From contig SXOY01000347.1 in the NCBI GenBank assembly GCA_005776545.1, positions 1 through 20,190 on the forward strand: a DNA stretch of 20,190 bases, in the 5' to 3' direction. The notes beneath the pieces are model-generated. The model was not told where the DNA came from, ran no database searches, and saw nothing but the letters and a program-made list of their open reading frames with translations. Source of the stretch: Planctomycetia bacterium. Lineage in GTDB: Bacteria > Planctomycetota > Phycisphaerae > Phycisphaerales > UBA1924. Position numbers and translations under genes: made by a program. Positions within the stretch are counted from its first letter, which is position 1. Each line of letters starts with the position of its first letter. This document shows positions 6,307 to 13,587 of the stretch, piece after piece.

Positions 6307-8084
6307 ACGCATCCCTATTCAACGACACGGCCCCGTCTGGAAACGGGGCGAGCGTCAACAAGCCAAACACTTCGCATGATCTTACACCCGTTGTACTGAT
6401 CGCCCCCGATGGTGTACCAGATTGGGCGTGGCTGAAACTTGCGAGCGCTGGAAACCATCGTTGGGAAATCAGCGAGCGCGATGCGAGCGGCGAAGTAATC
6501 GGCACGGCGTACCGTTTGCCTGATGGCAGCAAAGACTTCAAGCCCGGCGGCAAGCGCGGGCTGATCGTCGCGTGGCCATTGGACAACTACGCGGGCACAA
6601 GCCCAACCGATCCGATTTATGTGTGCGAAGGTGCGAGCGATACTGCTGCGCTTCTGGGGTTGTACCTTACTGCTGTTGGAATCCCAATGGCCGGAAAAGG
6701 TGGCAGTATGCTGGCCGAATTGTTGAAGGACAGGTACGTTGTTATCGTGTCAGATGCGGACACTGCTGGCAAAAACAGTACCGCAAAACTCACGGAAGCA
6801 CTGCTGCCTAGTTGTGCAAGTGTCCGCACGATTGATCCTCCCAACGGCGCAAAGGATGCACGGGCGGCGGTAATCGCGGGAGCGAGCGAAGCAGATTTTG
6901 CTAATTTGACGGAAGCGGCTGCAATCGTGAAGCCCGTAGTCAAACCGACAAATGGCTCGCCGGTTCTGGTTCGATTGTGCGATGTGAAACCGGAACAGGT
7001 ATCGTGGTTATGGCCGAATCGAATTGCAATTGGGAAGCTCACTCTGATCGCGGGCGATCCGGGACTAGGAAAGTCGTTTGTCACTCTTGATATGGCCGCA
7101 AGACTATCGCGTGGTTTGCCCTGGCCTGATTCTCCCAATGTCCACACCATCAAAGGCGGCACAGTGATACTGAGCGCGGAAGATGGTATTGCAGACATTA
7201 TTGTTCCGCGCCTGCTAGCTGCCGGTGCAGATGTCGAGCGAATTTCTGCAATCGAAGCAATCCACACCATCGGCGAAAGAGGACGCGAATCTGTACGCAG
7301 CTTTGACTTGTCACGTGATATGCCTGCGTTAGAATCTGCAATCAAGTCTGTGGATGACTGCAAGCTCGTTGTAATTGACCCAGTAACAGCGTATCTGGGC
7401 AGTGAGGTAAACTCACATAACAACGCTGAGGTACGCGGACTTCTAGCCCCACTGAGCGGGCTTGCAGCGAAGCACGGGGTTGCTGTTGTAGCGGTAACGC
7501 ACCTAAACAAAAGCGGCGGCGGCCCCGCAATCTATCGTGCAATGGGTTCCCTCGCATTTGCAGCGGCGGCACGGGCGGCATGGTCAGTAAGTAAGGATAA
7601 GGCCGACGACAAGCGGCGACTGTTTCTTCCGATCAAGAACAACATCGCACCTGACTCCGGTGGGCTGGCATATCGAATTGAGTCGGCAGAAATGAAATCG
7701 TGTCCAATTGTTGTTTGGGAAACTGACCCGGTGGCCCAAAGTGCAGATGATGCACTTTCGATTGATGGCCGCGAACCGGGGGACGGGAGTGCATTTGACG
7801 ATGCGATGGAATGGCTACGCGATGTGCTTTCGCAAGGCCCTTGTGCCGCGAAAGATGTATTGGCACAGGCCAAGACCGATGGAATCAAAGAGCGGACATT
7901 AGAGCGGGCTAGAAAGGCACTGGGTGTCAAGTCCCAACGTGAGGGATACGCGAATGCTGGGCGATGGGTGTGGGTAATGCCCCATACACCGCCAACAAAT
8001 CCAAAGACCGCCAAGCCTGAAACAGTGGCGGACAATGGCGATCTTGGCGGTCTATGCAAAACCAGCGAATGGGGGGAGGTATGA
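6303..8084 (+). CDS. Toprim-RepA-like helicase fusion, replication initiator (593 aa)
   Basis: Probable primase-helicase for autonomous replication of the excised element. Residues 40-95 resemble the region before Toprim domains (GEVIGTAYRLPDGSK...PGGKRGLIVAWP). The Toprim core has Glu109 (YVCEGASDTAALLG) and Asp151/Asp153 (VIVSDADTAGK). The RecA-like helicase (AAA_25/RepA type) has Walker A GDPGLGKS at 251-258, Walker B LVVIDP at 355-360, and the polar motif VTHLNKSGG (398-406). Residues 495-560 form a helical domain with TLERARKALGVK, as in regulators at the end of such proteins. No CHC2 zinc-finger motif is present at the N-terminus. The TTG start overlaps the preceding TGA and has GGAAGGCGG (6287-6295) 7 bases upstream. 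The stop overlaps the next ATG. Confidence 0.85.
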   Translation: MNASLFNDTAPSGNGASVNKPNTSHDLTPVVLIAPDGVPDWAWLKLASAGNHRWEISERDASGEVIGTAYRLPDGSKDFKPGGKRGLIVAWPLDNYAGTSPTDPIYVCEGASDTAALLGLYLTAVGIPMAGKGGSMLAELLKDRYVVIVSDADTAGKNSTAKLTEALLPSCASVRTIDPPNGAKDARAAVIAGASEADFANLTEAAAIVKPVVKPTNGSPVLVRLCDVKPEQVSWLWPNRIAIGKLTLIAGDPGLGKSFVTLDMAARLSRGLPWPDSPNVHTIKGGTVILSAEDGIADIIVPRLLAAGADVERISAIEAIHTIGERGRESVRSFDLSRDMPALESAIKSVDDCKLVVIDPVTAYLGSEVNSHNNAEVRGLLAPLSGLAAKHGVAVVAVTHLNKSGGGPAIYRAMGSLAFAAAARAAWSVSKDKADDKRRLFLPIKNNIAPDSGGLAYRIESAEMKSCPIVVWETDPVAQSADDALSIDGREPGDGSAFDDAMEWLRDVLSQGPCAAKDVLAQAKTDGIKERTLERARKALGVKSQREGYANAGRWVWVMPHTPPTNPKTAKPETVADNGDLGGLCKTSEWGEV

Positions 8085-8521
8085 ACACAATCCCCCAAGA
8101 CCTTGCCCGACTGCTAATGAACCTTGGGTACGCTGGCGTGGAACTCGCCCCCCACGCAATCGACGCAGCACGGTTGCTATTCAAACCGGGCGTGTTGCCC
8201 CCGGACTTGCTGGAGCGGCTGCGAACCCACAAGACGGCGGTGCTGGGCCTGCTGGTAAACGGGTACAAACCTACTGAGGAAGATGCTGGGTATCTTCTGG
8301 TTGAGCGGCTGGGAATGGCCGACGACTTGAAGCTATCAACACACCCCGGATCGGCGGCGTGGTTGGTGGCGGTTGGCGAGTCCCTAAGTCAATGTTGCCA
8401 TAGGGCAACAACTGGGGTACAATGTCGGCATGGGACAACTGACAAAGGCAATTCAGGCGGCGATAATCGCGAGCGACCAAACCCCCTCTGCGATCGCCAA
8501 AGGCGCGGGAGTGGCCCGTAG
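8081..8521 (+). CDS. TubC-docking-like small protein (146 aa)
   Basis: The ATG at 8081 overlaps the replication gene stop (ATGA) and follows GGGGGAGG. The N-terminal 60 residues (LARLLMNLGYAGVELAPHAI...PPDLLERLRTHKTAVLGLL) match the helical pattern of TubC-type docking domains, seen in many short planctomycete proteins that end 'LL..Lr.hK..iL.LL'. The middle (EDAGYLLVERLGMADD...HPGSAAWLVAVGESL) is conserved-looking. After residue 103 the sequence turns Cys/Arg/Gly-rich and runs in another frame over the promoter and start of the XRE gene, so that tail may be non-functional read-through after loss of a stop near 8391. Its role in the element is unknown. Confidence 0.6.
   Translation: MNTIPQDLARLLMNLGYAGVELAPHAIDAARLLFKPGVLPPDLLERLRTHKTAVLGLLVNGYKPTEEDAGYLLVERLGMADDLKLSTHPGSAAWLVAVGESLSQCCHRATTGVQCRHGTTDKGNSGGDNRERPNPLCDRQRRGSGP
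8393..8410 (+). promoter_or_regulatory. Operator-like palindrome overlapping the -35
   Basis: TGTTGCC and GGCAACA form a perfect 7-bp inverted repeat around ATAG, covering the -35 hexamer of the promoter for the XRE gene. A dimeric XRE repressor bound here would block its own promoter and, downstream, the integrase. Confidence 0.6.
8395..8423 (+). promoter_or_regulatory. Sigma-70-type promoter of the XRE-integrase unit, leaderless
   Basis: TTGCCA (8395-8400), a spacer of exactly 17 bases, and TACAAT (8418-8423). Transcription would start near 8430, which is the first base of the XRE ATG, so the message would be leaderless. No Shine-Dalgarno precedes that ATG (GTCGGC), in agreement. This is the best promoter match in the element. 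Confidence 0.7.
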
Positions 8522-8648
8522 TCAACTGTCGCGGCTATTAAGCGGCGAACGCGGGCTGAACTCGGAAACCATCGAACAACTGGCAGACTACTTAGGGCTG
8601 AAAATCACAATCGAACCAAAGGCAAAGACGACAAAGAAGGGACGCTGA
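8430..8648 (+). CDS. XRE-family repressor (72 aa)
   Basis: A single Cro/CI-type helix-turn-helix domain fills the protein: TPSAIAKGAGVARSQLSRLL (18-37) is the two-helix reader, followed by SGERGLNSETIEQLADYLGL (38-57) and a basic tail (KAKTTKKGR). The ATG at 8430 coincides with the predicted transcription start of a TTGCCA-17-TACAAT promoter, so translation is probably leaderless. A 7-bp palindrome over the -35 suggests autorepression. The gene ends 3 bases before the integrase ATG, so the repressor and integrase share a transcript and the repressor likely sets the integrase level. Confidence 0.85.
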   Translation: MGQLTKAIQAAIIASDQTPSAIAKGAGVARSQLSRLLSGERGLNSETIEQLADYLGLKITIEPKAKTTKKGR

Positions 8649-8651
8649 ACA

Positions 8652-10019
8652 ATGGCAAGTATTGGATACGAAGGCACAGGCGGCGAATTGAAACGGATCA
8701 TCTTCCGCAACACCAAAGGTAAACAGCAAGCCCTGCGGCTGGGCAAATGTTCTGAGAAGGCGGCACAACACGCGCTCGCTGGCTTTGAACGTGTACTGGA
8801 ATCGAATCGACTGGGCACAACCTTGCACCCCGATGGTGTGCGATGGCTGGAAGGTGTCAACGATCGCATACACGCGCGGGTAGTTTCGTTGGGGCTGGCA
8901 GAACCCCGCAAAGGCGCATCGACCGTGACAGTCGCCCAACTGTTGGAGCGGTTTGCATCGTCGGCTGTTGTCAAACCATCGACCCGCGCGGCGTATCGCC
9001 AAACTACGAACAGTCTGCTGAGTTTCTTGAAACCAGAAACCGCGCTGGTGTTAATCACACCGGCGGATGCCGACGGCTGGCGGAAGTCGATTGTCAAGAC
9101 GGGTGAAGATGAGAAGATACTCGCACCGGCGACGATCGCAAAGCGGGTTCACGTTGCACGAGCGATATTCAAGAAGGCAGTACGCTGGGAGTTGATCCCA
9201 AAGAACCCATTTGAAGACTTGCACGCTGGTTCTCAAGTCAATGCCGATCGAGCGTTCCATGTTTCCAGCGAGTCAATCACTCCGATTCTGGAAGCCTGTC
9301 CCGATGACCAGTGGCGGGCGGTGGTCGCGCTAAGCCGATATGCCGGACTGCGCTGTCCGAGTGAAATAGTGGCACTGCGCTGGGGTGACATAAACTGGGA
9401 TCGCGGGCGCATGACAGTGCGAAGTCCCAAGACTGCTGGGCATGATGGGCACGCGGTGCGGGTGGTCCCGATTGCCCCCGAATTGCGCCCGATCCTTCAA
9501 GACCTGTTTGATGCTGCCGAAGATGGTGTGGAAGCGGTTGTACCACGTTTACGTGACCCCAAGATGAACCTGCGCACCACCTTCCGCAAGATCATCGCCA
9601 AAGCGAGCGTCAAGCCCTGGCCCCGGCTGTTTCACAACTTGCGTGCATCTTGCCTGACCGACTGGGCCGAACGATTCCCGGCGCACGCGGTAGCAAAGTG
9701 GGCCGGGCACAGTCCTTTGATCGGAGCGACTCACTACCTGCAAACTCGTGACAGTCACTTTGATCTGGCGGCGGGCGTTGAACCATCGGCAAAACAACCG
9801 TCAACAAATCCGTCAACACACCCGCGCCCAAGTGATACCACTGGCGAACATCCAAAAACACAAAACCCCCGAAATCCAAGTGATTTAGCGGGGGTTGGTG
9901 TCGGGTGTGATTCGCTGGAATCACGGAAAGTGGGCGATACTGGGCTCGAACCAGTGACCTCATGCGTGTCATGCATGCGCGCTAGCCAACTGCGCCAATC
10001 GCCCGAAACTGCGGCATAA
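8652..10019 (+). CDS. int: Tyrosine recombinase (integrase), C-terminus altered by integration
   Basis: This 455-aa phage-type integrase inserts the element into tRNA-Val. Residues 90-190 form the core-binding SAM-like domain (TVAQLLERFASS...ATIAKRVHVARAIFKKAVRWE). The catalytic domain shows Arg234 (AGLRCPSEIVALRW), a candidate Lys260, His328-x-x-Arg331 (LFHNLRASC), His353 (WAGHSP) and Tyr362 (THYLQ). AAGGGA (8637-8642) lies 9 bases before the ATG. A Pro/Thr/Ser-rich linker (380-425) leads to VGDTG (427-431), encoded by the att core. The last 24 residues (from LEPVTS) are the antisense of tRNA-Val and host sequence. In the excised circle they would be replaced by 92 other residues, giving 523 aa. 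The catalytic domain ends well before the switch. Confidence 0.92.
   Translation: MASIGYEGTGGELKRIIFRNTKGKQQALRLGKCSEKAAQHALAGFERVLESNRLGTTLHPDGVRWLEGVNDRIHARVVSLGLAEPRKGASTVTVAQLLERFASSAVVKPSTRAAYRQTTNSLLSFLKPETALVLITPADADGWRKSIVKTGEDEKILAPATIAKRVHVARAIFKKAVRWELIPKNPFEDLHAGSQVNADRAFHVSSESITPILEACPDDQWRAVVALSRYAGLRCPSEIVALRWGDINWDRGRMTVRSPKTAGHDGHAVRVVPIAPELRPILQDLFDAAEDGVEAVVPRLRDPKMNLRTTFRKIIAKASVKPWPRLFHNLRASCLTDWAERFPAHAVAKWAGHSPLIGATHYLQTRDSHFDLAAGVEPSAKQPSTNPSTHPRPSDTTGEHPKTQNPRNPSDLAGVGVGCDSLESRKVGDTGLEPVTSCVSCMRASQLRQSPETAA
9798..9818 (+). repeat. Right arm repeat, putative integrase/excisionase arm site
   Basis: Identical over 21 bp to 3066-3086: two CCGTCAACA units separated by AAT. 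It lies 113 bases before the right core, inside the linker part of the integrase gene, and is read there in a different codon frame from the left copy, which argues for a DNA-level role. Confidence 0.6.
9864..9896 (-). terminator. Terminator supplied by the element to tRNA-Val
   Basis: AACCCCCG...ATC pairs with GAT...CGGGGGTT (a stem of 7-8 GC-rich pairs extended past a 2-base bulge, CAAGT loop). On the minus strand it is followed by TTGTGTTTTTGG, a U-rich run. On the plus strand the bases after it (GGTGTCGGG) lack T runs, so integrase transcription is not expected to stop. It lies 35 bases beyond the 3' end of tRNA-Val and is encoded inside the integrase gene. Confidence 0.65.
9931..9943 (+). 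repeat. Right attachment core (tRNA-Val 3' end)
   Basis: TGGGCGATACTGG, identical to 3003-3015. It covers tRNA positions 73 down to 61. Strand exchange must have occurred within it. Together the two cores delimit 6,928 bp. Confidence 0.85.
9931..10004 (-). tRNA. tRNA-Val (anticodon GAC)
   Basis: All arms fold on the minus strand. The acceptor stem pairs GGGCGAT with ATCGCCC (discriminator A), the D stem pairs GCGC with GCGC, and the anticodon stem pairs CATGC with GCATG around the loop ATGACAC (T33, anticodon GAC, A37). The variable region is AGGTC, and the T stem pairs ACTGG with CCAGT around TTCGAGC. It is 74 nt without an encoded CCA. The gene is intact, since the inserted element restored its 3' end. 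The integrase reading frame runs antisense through the whole gene. Confidence 0.95.
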
Positions 10020-10047
10020 GTATACCCACTATCGGCCGATTTGCCAC
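10019..10047 (-). promoter_or_regulatory. Promoter of tRNA-Val
   Basis: On the minus strand GTGGCA (-35, four of six consensus bases) is followed by a 17-base spacer and TATACT (-10). The predicted start near 10012 is about 8 bases before the tRNA. The tRNA could also be read from the upstream repeat-protein gene, after which no terminator is visible. Confidence 0.6.
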
Positions 10048-10063
10048 TGCCCTTCTAAACCCT

Positions 10064-13000
10064 TTAGAAGCGGCTGAAAATCACCAAAAAGTCCAGATAA
10101 TCAAAGAAATCGATGACTCCGTCGAGGTTAAAGTCCGCCCCGCCCGTCTGGTTTGAGAAATCGTTCACGAAATCGAGGTAATCGAAGAAGTCCACGATTG
10201 TGTCGCTGTTGTAATCTGCCAATGACGAGAACGCAAAGGTAATGTGCCGGCTGTCGTTGAACATGAAGTTCTTGCCATCCACACCTGGCGGCGGCATAAC
10301 AGTTGTCGAGAACCCACCGATGATCGAACTCGCGGGCTGATTGACTGTGACAATATTAAAGGTGCTGACGACCGGTGGCTGGTATGCCCCTGCAAACGCA
10401 ATATTGAGAGTTCCGGAAAGCGTAGCATCAAAGCTGGAGACCACAATTCTGCCGTACTGGCTAGTAAGGGTTCCGGCGATTGCTGCGTTGACCACGCCTG
10501 TAAATGTCGTGTTGAACCCACCAGAATTGGCAACCGTGACTATGCCCCCCGGGCCGACGTTGATAATTCCGCTATTGGTGAACGTCCCCGAGCCTCCGAG
10601 CAACATCTCACCAGTTTGAATATCCAGAGTTCCGGGGTTAAGCCAATTCGCAATATTATTAACTACGCGACCGCCATTCAACGTGCGGATTGTACCGTAG
10701 TTCAGGAAATTTGAAATGTTGACATTTAGAGTCTGGTCCGGCGCCTCACTACTGACCAGACCGTTGTTTATCACAGTGGAAGAAAGGCTGTTGGACATAT
10801 TCAATCCGCCGCCAGAATTGACGTCTACACGCACCACAGCCCCGATCGCATAGGTCACGGTACCAGAACCGCCTACCGAATGACTGATGTTTCGAAGACC
10901 GGTTGCAGGGCCTTGCACAAGAATCCGATCCTGCAGAACATAACCTGGGGCCATCCCAAGCGTTGCTCCAGATGCGGATAGGACCGCGACGGTAAATGTG
11001 GTTGTACCTCTCAGAAGTATGTTCGCGTTTTCTGTGCCTAACGTAACCGCACCGTTGACCACAACGTTGTTGAGAGTACCGCCGCTGCTGGTGCCAGCGA
11101 GATAACCGCCGAAGACATTGATATTGCCACCAACAATACTCCCAAACCGAAGCCGCCAGGTCCCCTCAGACGGGCCGATAGTCTGTGTGTAACCGGAATT
11201 ATTGAAGGTCCCTGTGATATTGAGGTCTCCTGTCGTGCCCGAAAGAACTCCCGTATTGGTGAACGAGTTGGTAATGTTGAGGAAGCCTGCGAGAGCGCGA
11301 ATAGTCCCCCCATTTGCGAGCGATGAATTGTTGATTCCCAGCGACTGACCAACTGCTTCCGCGGAGATGAGGCCGTTATTGATGAGCGTCGCCACGAATA
11401 CGTTGTTTATATTGAGTCCCCCACCGGCACCTGCAGCGAGTCGAACGACAGCGGACGGACCAAATGTAACTATCCCAGCACCAAGAGATGACAGATTGAT
11501 ATTCCGAATTCCAGGCGCGCCGCCTTCCGCAACCACAAGCGAGTTCAATGTGTAGGCGTATGGCATTTCCAGCGTGACATTGGCCGCCGTAAGGCGAGCG
11601 GCCGTGAAATTCGTCGAGCCGCTTACCATGACACGGGCTCCGTCAGTCCCGAGCGTGATATCACCATTGAGAATGACGTTTGCCAGAGTACCTCCGCCGC
11701 TGGTTCCCTTGAGGCTAGTGCCGTCAGCGAAACTGAGGCTACCACCATCGATTGTCCCACCAGCAAGAAATGGTGAACCACTTGCGGCATTAAAGGAAAT
11801 GAGATGCGAGGAATTTAGGATCGATCCCGAAATGACTACCAAGGCGTCTGCTGTGTTCCATGGTCCGAACCCATTGGTTGCATTGAGAACGCCCCCAATT
11901 TCAAGTGTACCGCCAGTACCGCTTAAGGTTCCCGGCGATATCCAGGTGGTGTTGATGATCCGAAGAGTGCCGGCCTGGACGAACAGAGTACCGACGTTTT
12001 CAAACACATTGTTTTGAACAACGATGTTATTGATACTCAGAATTCGACCCGTCGCTTCAGCACTAAGAAGTCCGCGATTCACGAAAATGTTGTTCTGTCC
12101 GATGGAGAGAATGAGGTTGCCACCACAACCTTGGGCAAGTCGAATGACTCCGGATGGCCCAAGTGTCATGGTGGATCTGGCTCCGCCGACGCCTGCGTTT
12201 ATGAATCGATCACCTATTTCAGGCCCATCGGCAACAATGGTTGAATTCAACGTGTACCCGTCACCCAGAAGCACAACTGTGCGCGGGGCACTCATGTGCA
12301 GGGCGGGAAAGGTAGTGCTTCCCATCAAAGTGATGTTGCTGAGTTGGGTGTTTAGAAACAGGTCAGTGTTCACCGTCACGTTGTTAAGCGTTGCGACGCC
12401 AGCCGCAAAGTTCAATGTGGTGCTGTCAACGAAGTTCAGAACTCCACCAGTAATTGTGCAACCCGACAAAATTGGGGAGCCGCTCGCAGCGTTGAAAGTC
12501 GTCGTAAAGCCAGTGTGGGTTATTGTGCCGGTGAAACGTAACGTGGCCGCTGCTGTGTCCAACGTACCAAAGTTTACGACGTACCCACCGGCTACCTCTA
12601 CCTCGCCACCTGTGCCTCTGATGATGCCATCGTTTCGAAAGCTGGAACCACCAAGCCTGAGTGTTCCGGCGGAAACCGCCAAGGTGCCGTTGTTGATGAA
12701 ACCAGGTGCCCCGGCACTAAGTACGCGATCCGCAGCTTCGGCGGTGATTAGTCCGTCGTTTGTGAGTGTACCGGAAAATATTGACTGGAACAGAAGCGAG
12801 GCGCCGCACCCCGGGGCGAGGCGGACGATTGCTGTTGAACTAAATCTGTTGTTCCCGGCAGCATTCGACGCCGTGGCAATGCTCCGAGAACCGGTCGCAG
12901 GACCTTCCGCAACAACGAGTGATCTCAGGACGTAGCCGGCGTTCATGTCGACGCCGGAACCACCTGCTACCAGTCGCAGAGCTGAAAAAATGGTCGTGCC

Positions 13001-13516
13001 GCTGACACGAACGAAAACACTGGGCGCATCAACCACAACATCGCCAGTGATCCTGACGCTTGCGAGTTCGCCGCGGCCGACAACCGAAATCCTCGAACCG
13101 CCGGAAAATTCCCATGTTCCGCCAGCCATTGTTCCGCCAGCCAAAATCACATCTGAAGCGAGCGAGTTGACACCAGTGGTTGTCAACGTTCCGGCGTTGA
13201 CACGTATTGCGCGTGAAGTGATAATGTTGGAAATAGTAATGGAGGCGCCACATGTAATGGTCGGGCCCGCGGTGTCGATCACTGCAGTGTCCGTGGCAGC
13301 CGGAAGCACATCGCCGACCCAGTTTGCCGCGAGATTAAGATCCGTCCCTAAGGCCGTGGGTCCACCGTCCCACACAACATTGGCGAGCAACTGTCGAGAT
13401 TCGAGCGGCTCTAAGATGAAATTGCGATCCATACTGCAATACGCATTGGGACTGGAAACGCTGCGTGAGTCTTGACAACAAGTACGCTTCCGGGCCAGAT
13501 TGGGGACATCATCCAT
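10064..13516 (-). CDS. Giant secreted repeat protein with dockerin-like C-terminus, paralog A (1150 aa)
   Basis: The start at 13516 is preferred to the ATG at 13576: TTTGGAG lies 5 bases before it, a good promoter is placed 65 bases upstream, and it puts the conserved RQxLAN at residue 41, exactly as in paralog B. The N-terminal LEPLESRQLLA (35-45) is a planctomycete exported-protein motif. It is followed by VVWDGG...NLAANWVGDVLP, the start of a beta-rich domain. Four Gly/Thr/Ser/Asn-rich units follow (landmarks near 12945, 12267, 11565 and 10953), each with a variant of YTLNSLVVAEG, VVRLA and NNGLI.AEA, suggesting a stacked beta-helix. The last 140 residues hold YGRIVVSSFDATLSGTLNIAF and two calcium-loop repeats (1101-1144). 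Likely surface-attached or extracellular; the ligand is unknown. Confidence 0.85.
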   Translation of the reverse strand: MDDVPNLARKRTCCQDSRSVSSPNAYCSMDRNFILEPLESRQLLANVVWDGGPTALGTDLNLAANWVGDVLPAATDTAVIDTAGPTITCGASITISNIITSRAIRVNAGTLTTTGVNSLASDVILAGGTMAGGTWEFSGGSRISVVGRGELASVRITGDVVVDAPSVFVRVSGTTIFSALRLVAGGSGVDMNAGYVLRSLVVAEGPATGSRSIATASNAAGNNRFSSTAIVRLAPGCGASLLFQSIFSGTLTNDGLITAEAADRVLSAGAPGFINNGTLAVSAGTLRLGGSSFRNDGIIRGTGGEVEVAGGYVVNFGTLDTAAATLRFTGTITHTGFTTTFNAASGSPILSGCTITGGVLNFVDSTTLNFAAGVATLNNVTVNTDLFLNTQLSNITLMGSTTFPALHMSAPRTVVLLGDGYTLNSTIVADGPEIGDRFINAGVGGARSTMTLGPSGVIRLAQGCGGNLILSIGQNNIFVNRGLLSAEATGRILSINNIVVQNNVFENVGTLFVQAGTLRIINTTWISPGTLSGTGGTLEIGGVLNATNGFGPWNTADALVVISGSILNSSHLISFNAASGSPFLAGGTIDGGSLSFADGTSLKGTSGGGTLANVILNGDITLGTDGARVMVSGSTNFTAARLTAANVTLEMPYAYTLNSLVVAEGGAPGIRNINLSSLGAGIVTFGPSAVVRLAAGAGGGLNINNVFVATLINNGLISAEAVGQSLGINNSSLANGGTIRALAGFLNITNSFTNTGVLSGTTGDLNITGTFNNSGYTQTIGPSEGTWRLRFGSIVGGNINVFGGYLAGTSSGGTLNNVVVNGAVTLGTENANILLRGTTTFTVAVLSASGATLGMAPGYVLQDRILVQGPATGLRNISHSVGGSGTVTYAIGAVVRVDVNSGGGLNMSNSLSSTVINNGLVSSEAPDQTLNVNISNFLNYGTIRTLNGGRVVNNIANWLNPGTLDIQTGEMLLGGSGTFTNSGIINVGPGGIVTVANSGGFNTTFTGVVNAAIAGTLTSQYGRIVVSSFDATLSGTLNIAFAGAYQPPVVSTFNIVTVNQPASSIIGGFSTTVMPPPGVDGKNFMFNDSRHITFAFSSLADYNSDTIVDFFDYLDFVNDFSNQTGGADFNLDGVIDFFDYLDFLVIFSRF

Positions 13517-13587
13517 ATTCGCTCCAAACGTGATGCCGAGAAGGTGATTTTTGCGTGCAGAAAATGCAAAATCCAAGCCGACAAAGG

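Larger units (their letters stand above)
3003..9943. mobile_element. Integrative element in the 3' end of tRNA-Val, predicted circle 6,928 bp
   Basis: The borders are defined by direct copies of TGGGCGATACTGG at 3003-3015 and 9931-9943, the second being the 3' end of a complete tRNA gene. A tyrosine integrase gene lies against the tRNA end. Inside are an XRE repressor, two excisionase-like HTH genes, a Toprim-helicase replication gene and several unknown genes. A pair of identical 21-bp repeats lies near the two ends. There are no structural phage genes, terminase, relaxase or transfer genes. The content fits a self-replicating integrative plasmid or a phage-satellite-like element. Mobility itself is inferred. 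All the recognisable parts look intact. Confidence 0.88.

Noticed and set aside
6617..7510. Minus-strand open frame of 297 aa
   Set aside because: It lies fully opposite the Toprim-helicase gene, whose motifs are convincing, and has Ser/Ala/Pro-rich shadow composition.
12024..12935. Long plus-strand open frame (303 aa) within paralog A
   Set aside because: It is the antisense of the repeat-protein gene. Its Pro/Val/Ser-rich translation mirrors the Gly/Thr/Asn-rich repeats, and it recurs in each repeat unit in the same way. No ribosome site was found.
10064..13516. Autotransporter with a C-terminal beta-barrel
   Set aside because: The repeats resemble passenger domains, but the C-terminus is a dockerin-like calcium-loop pair and no barrel-forming region or terminal aromatic barrel signature is present.
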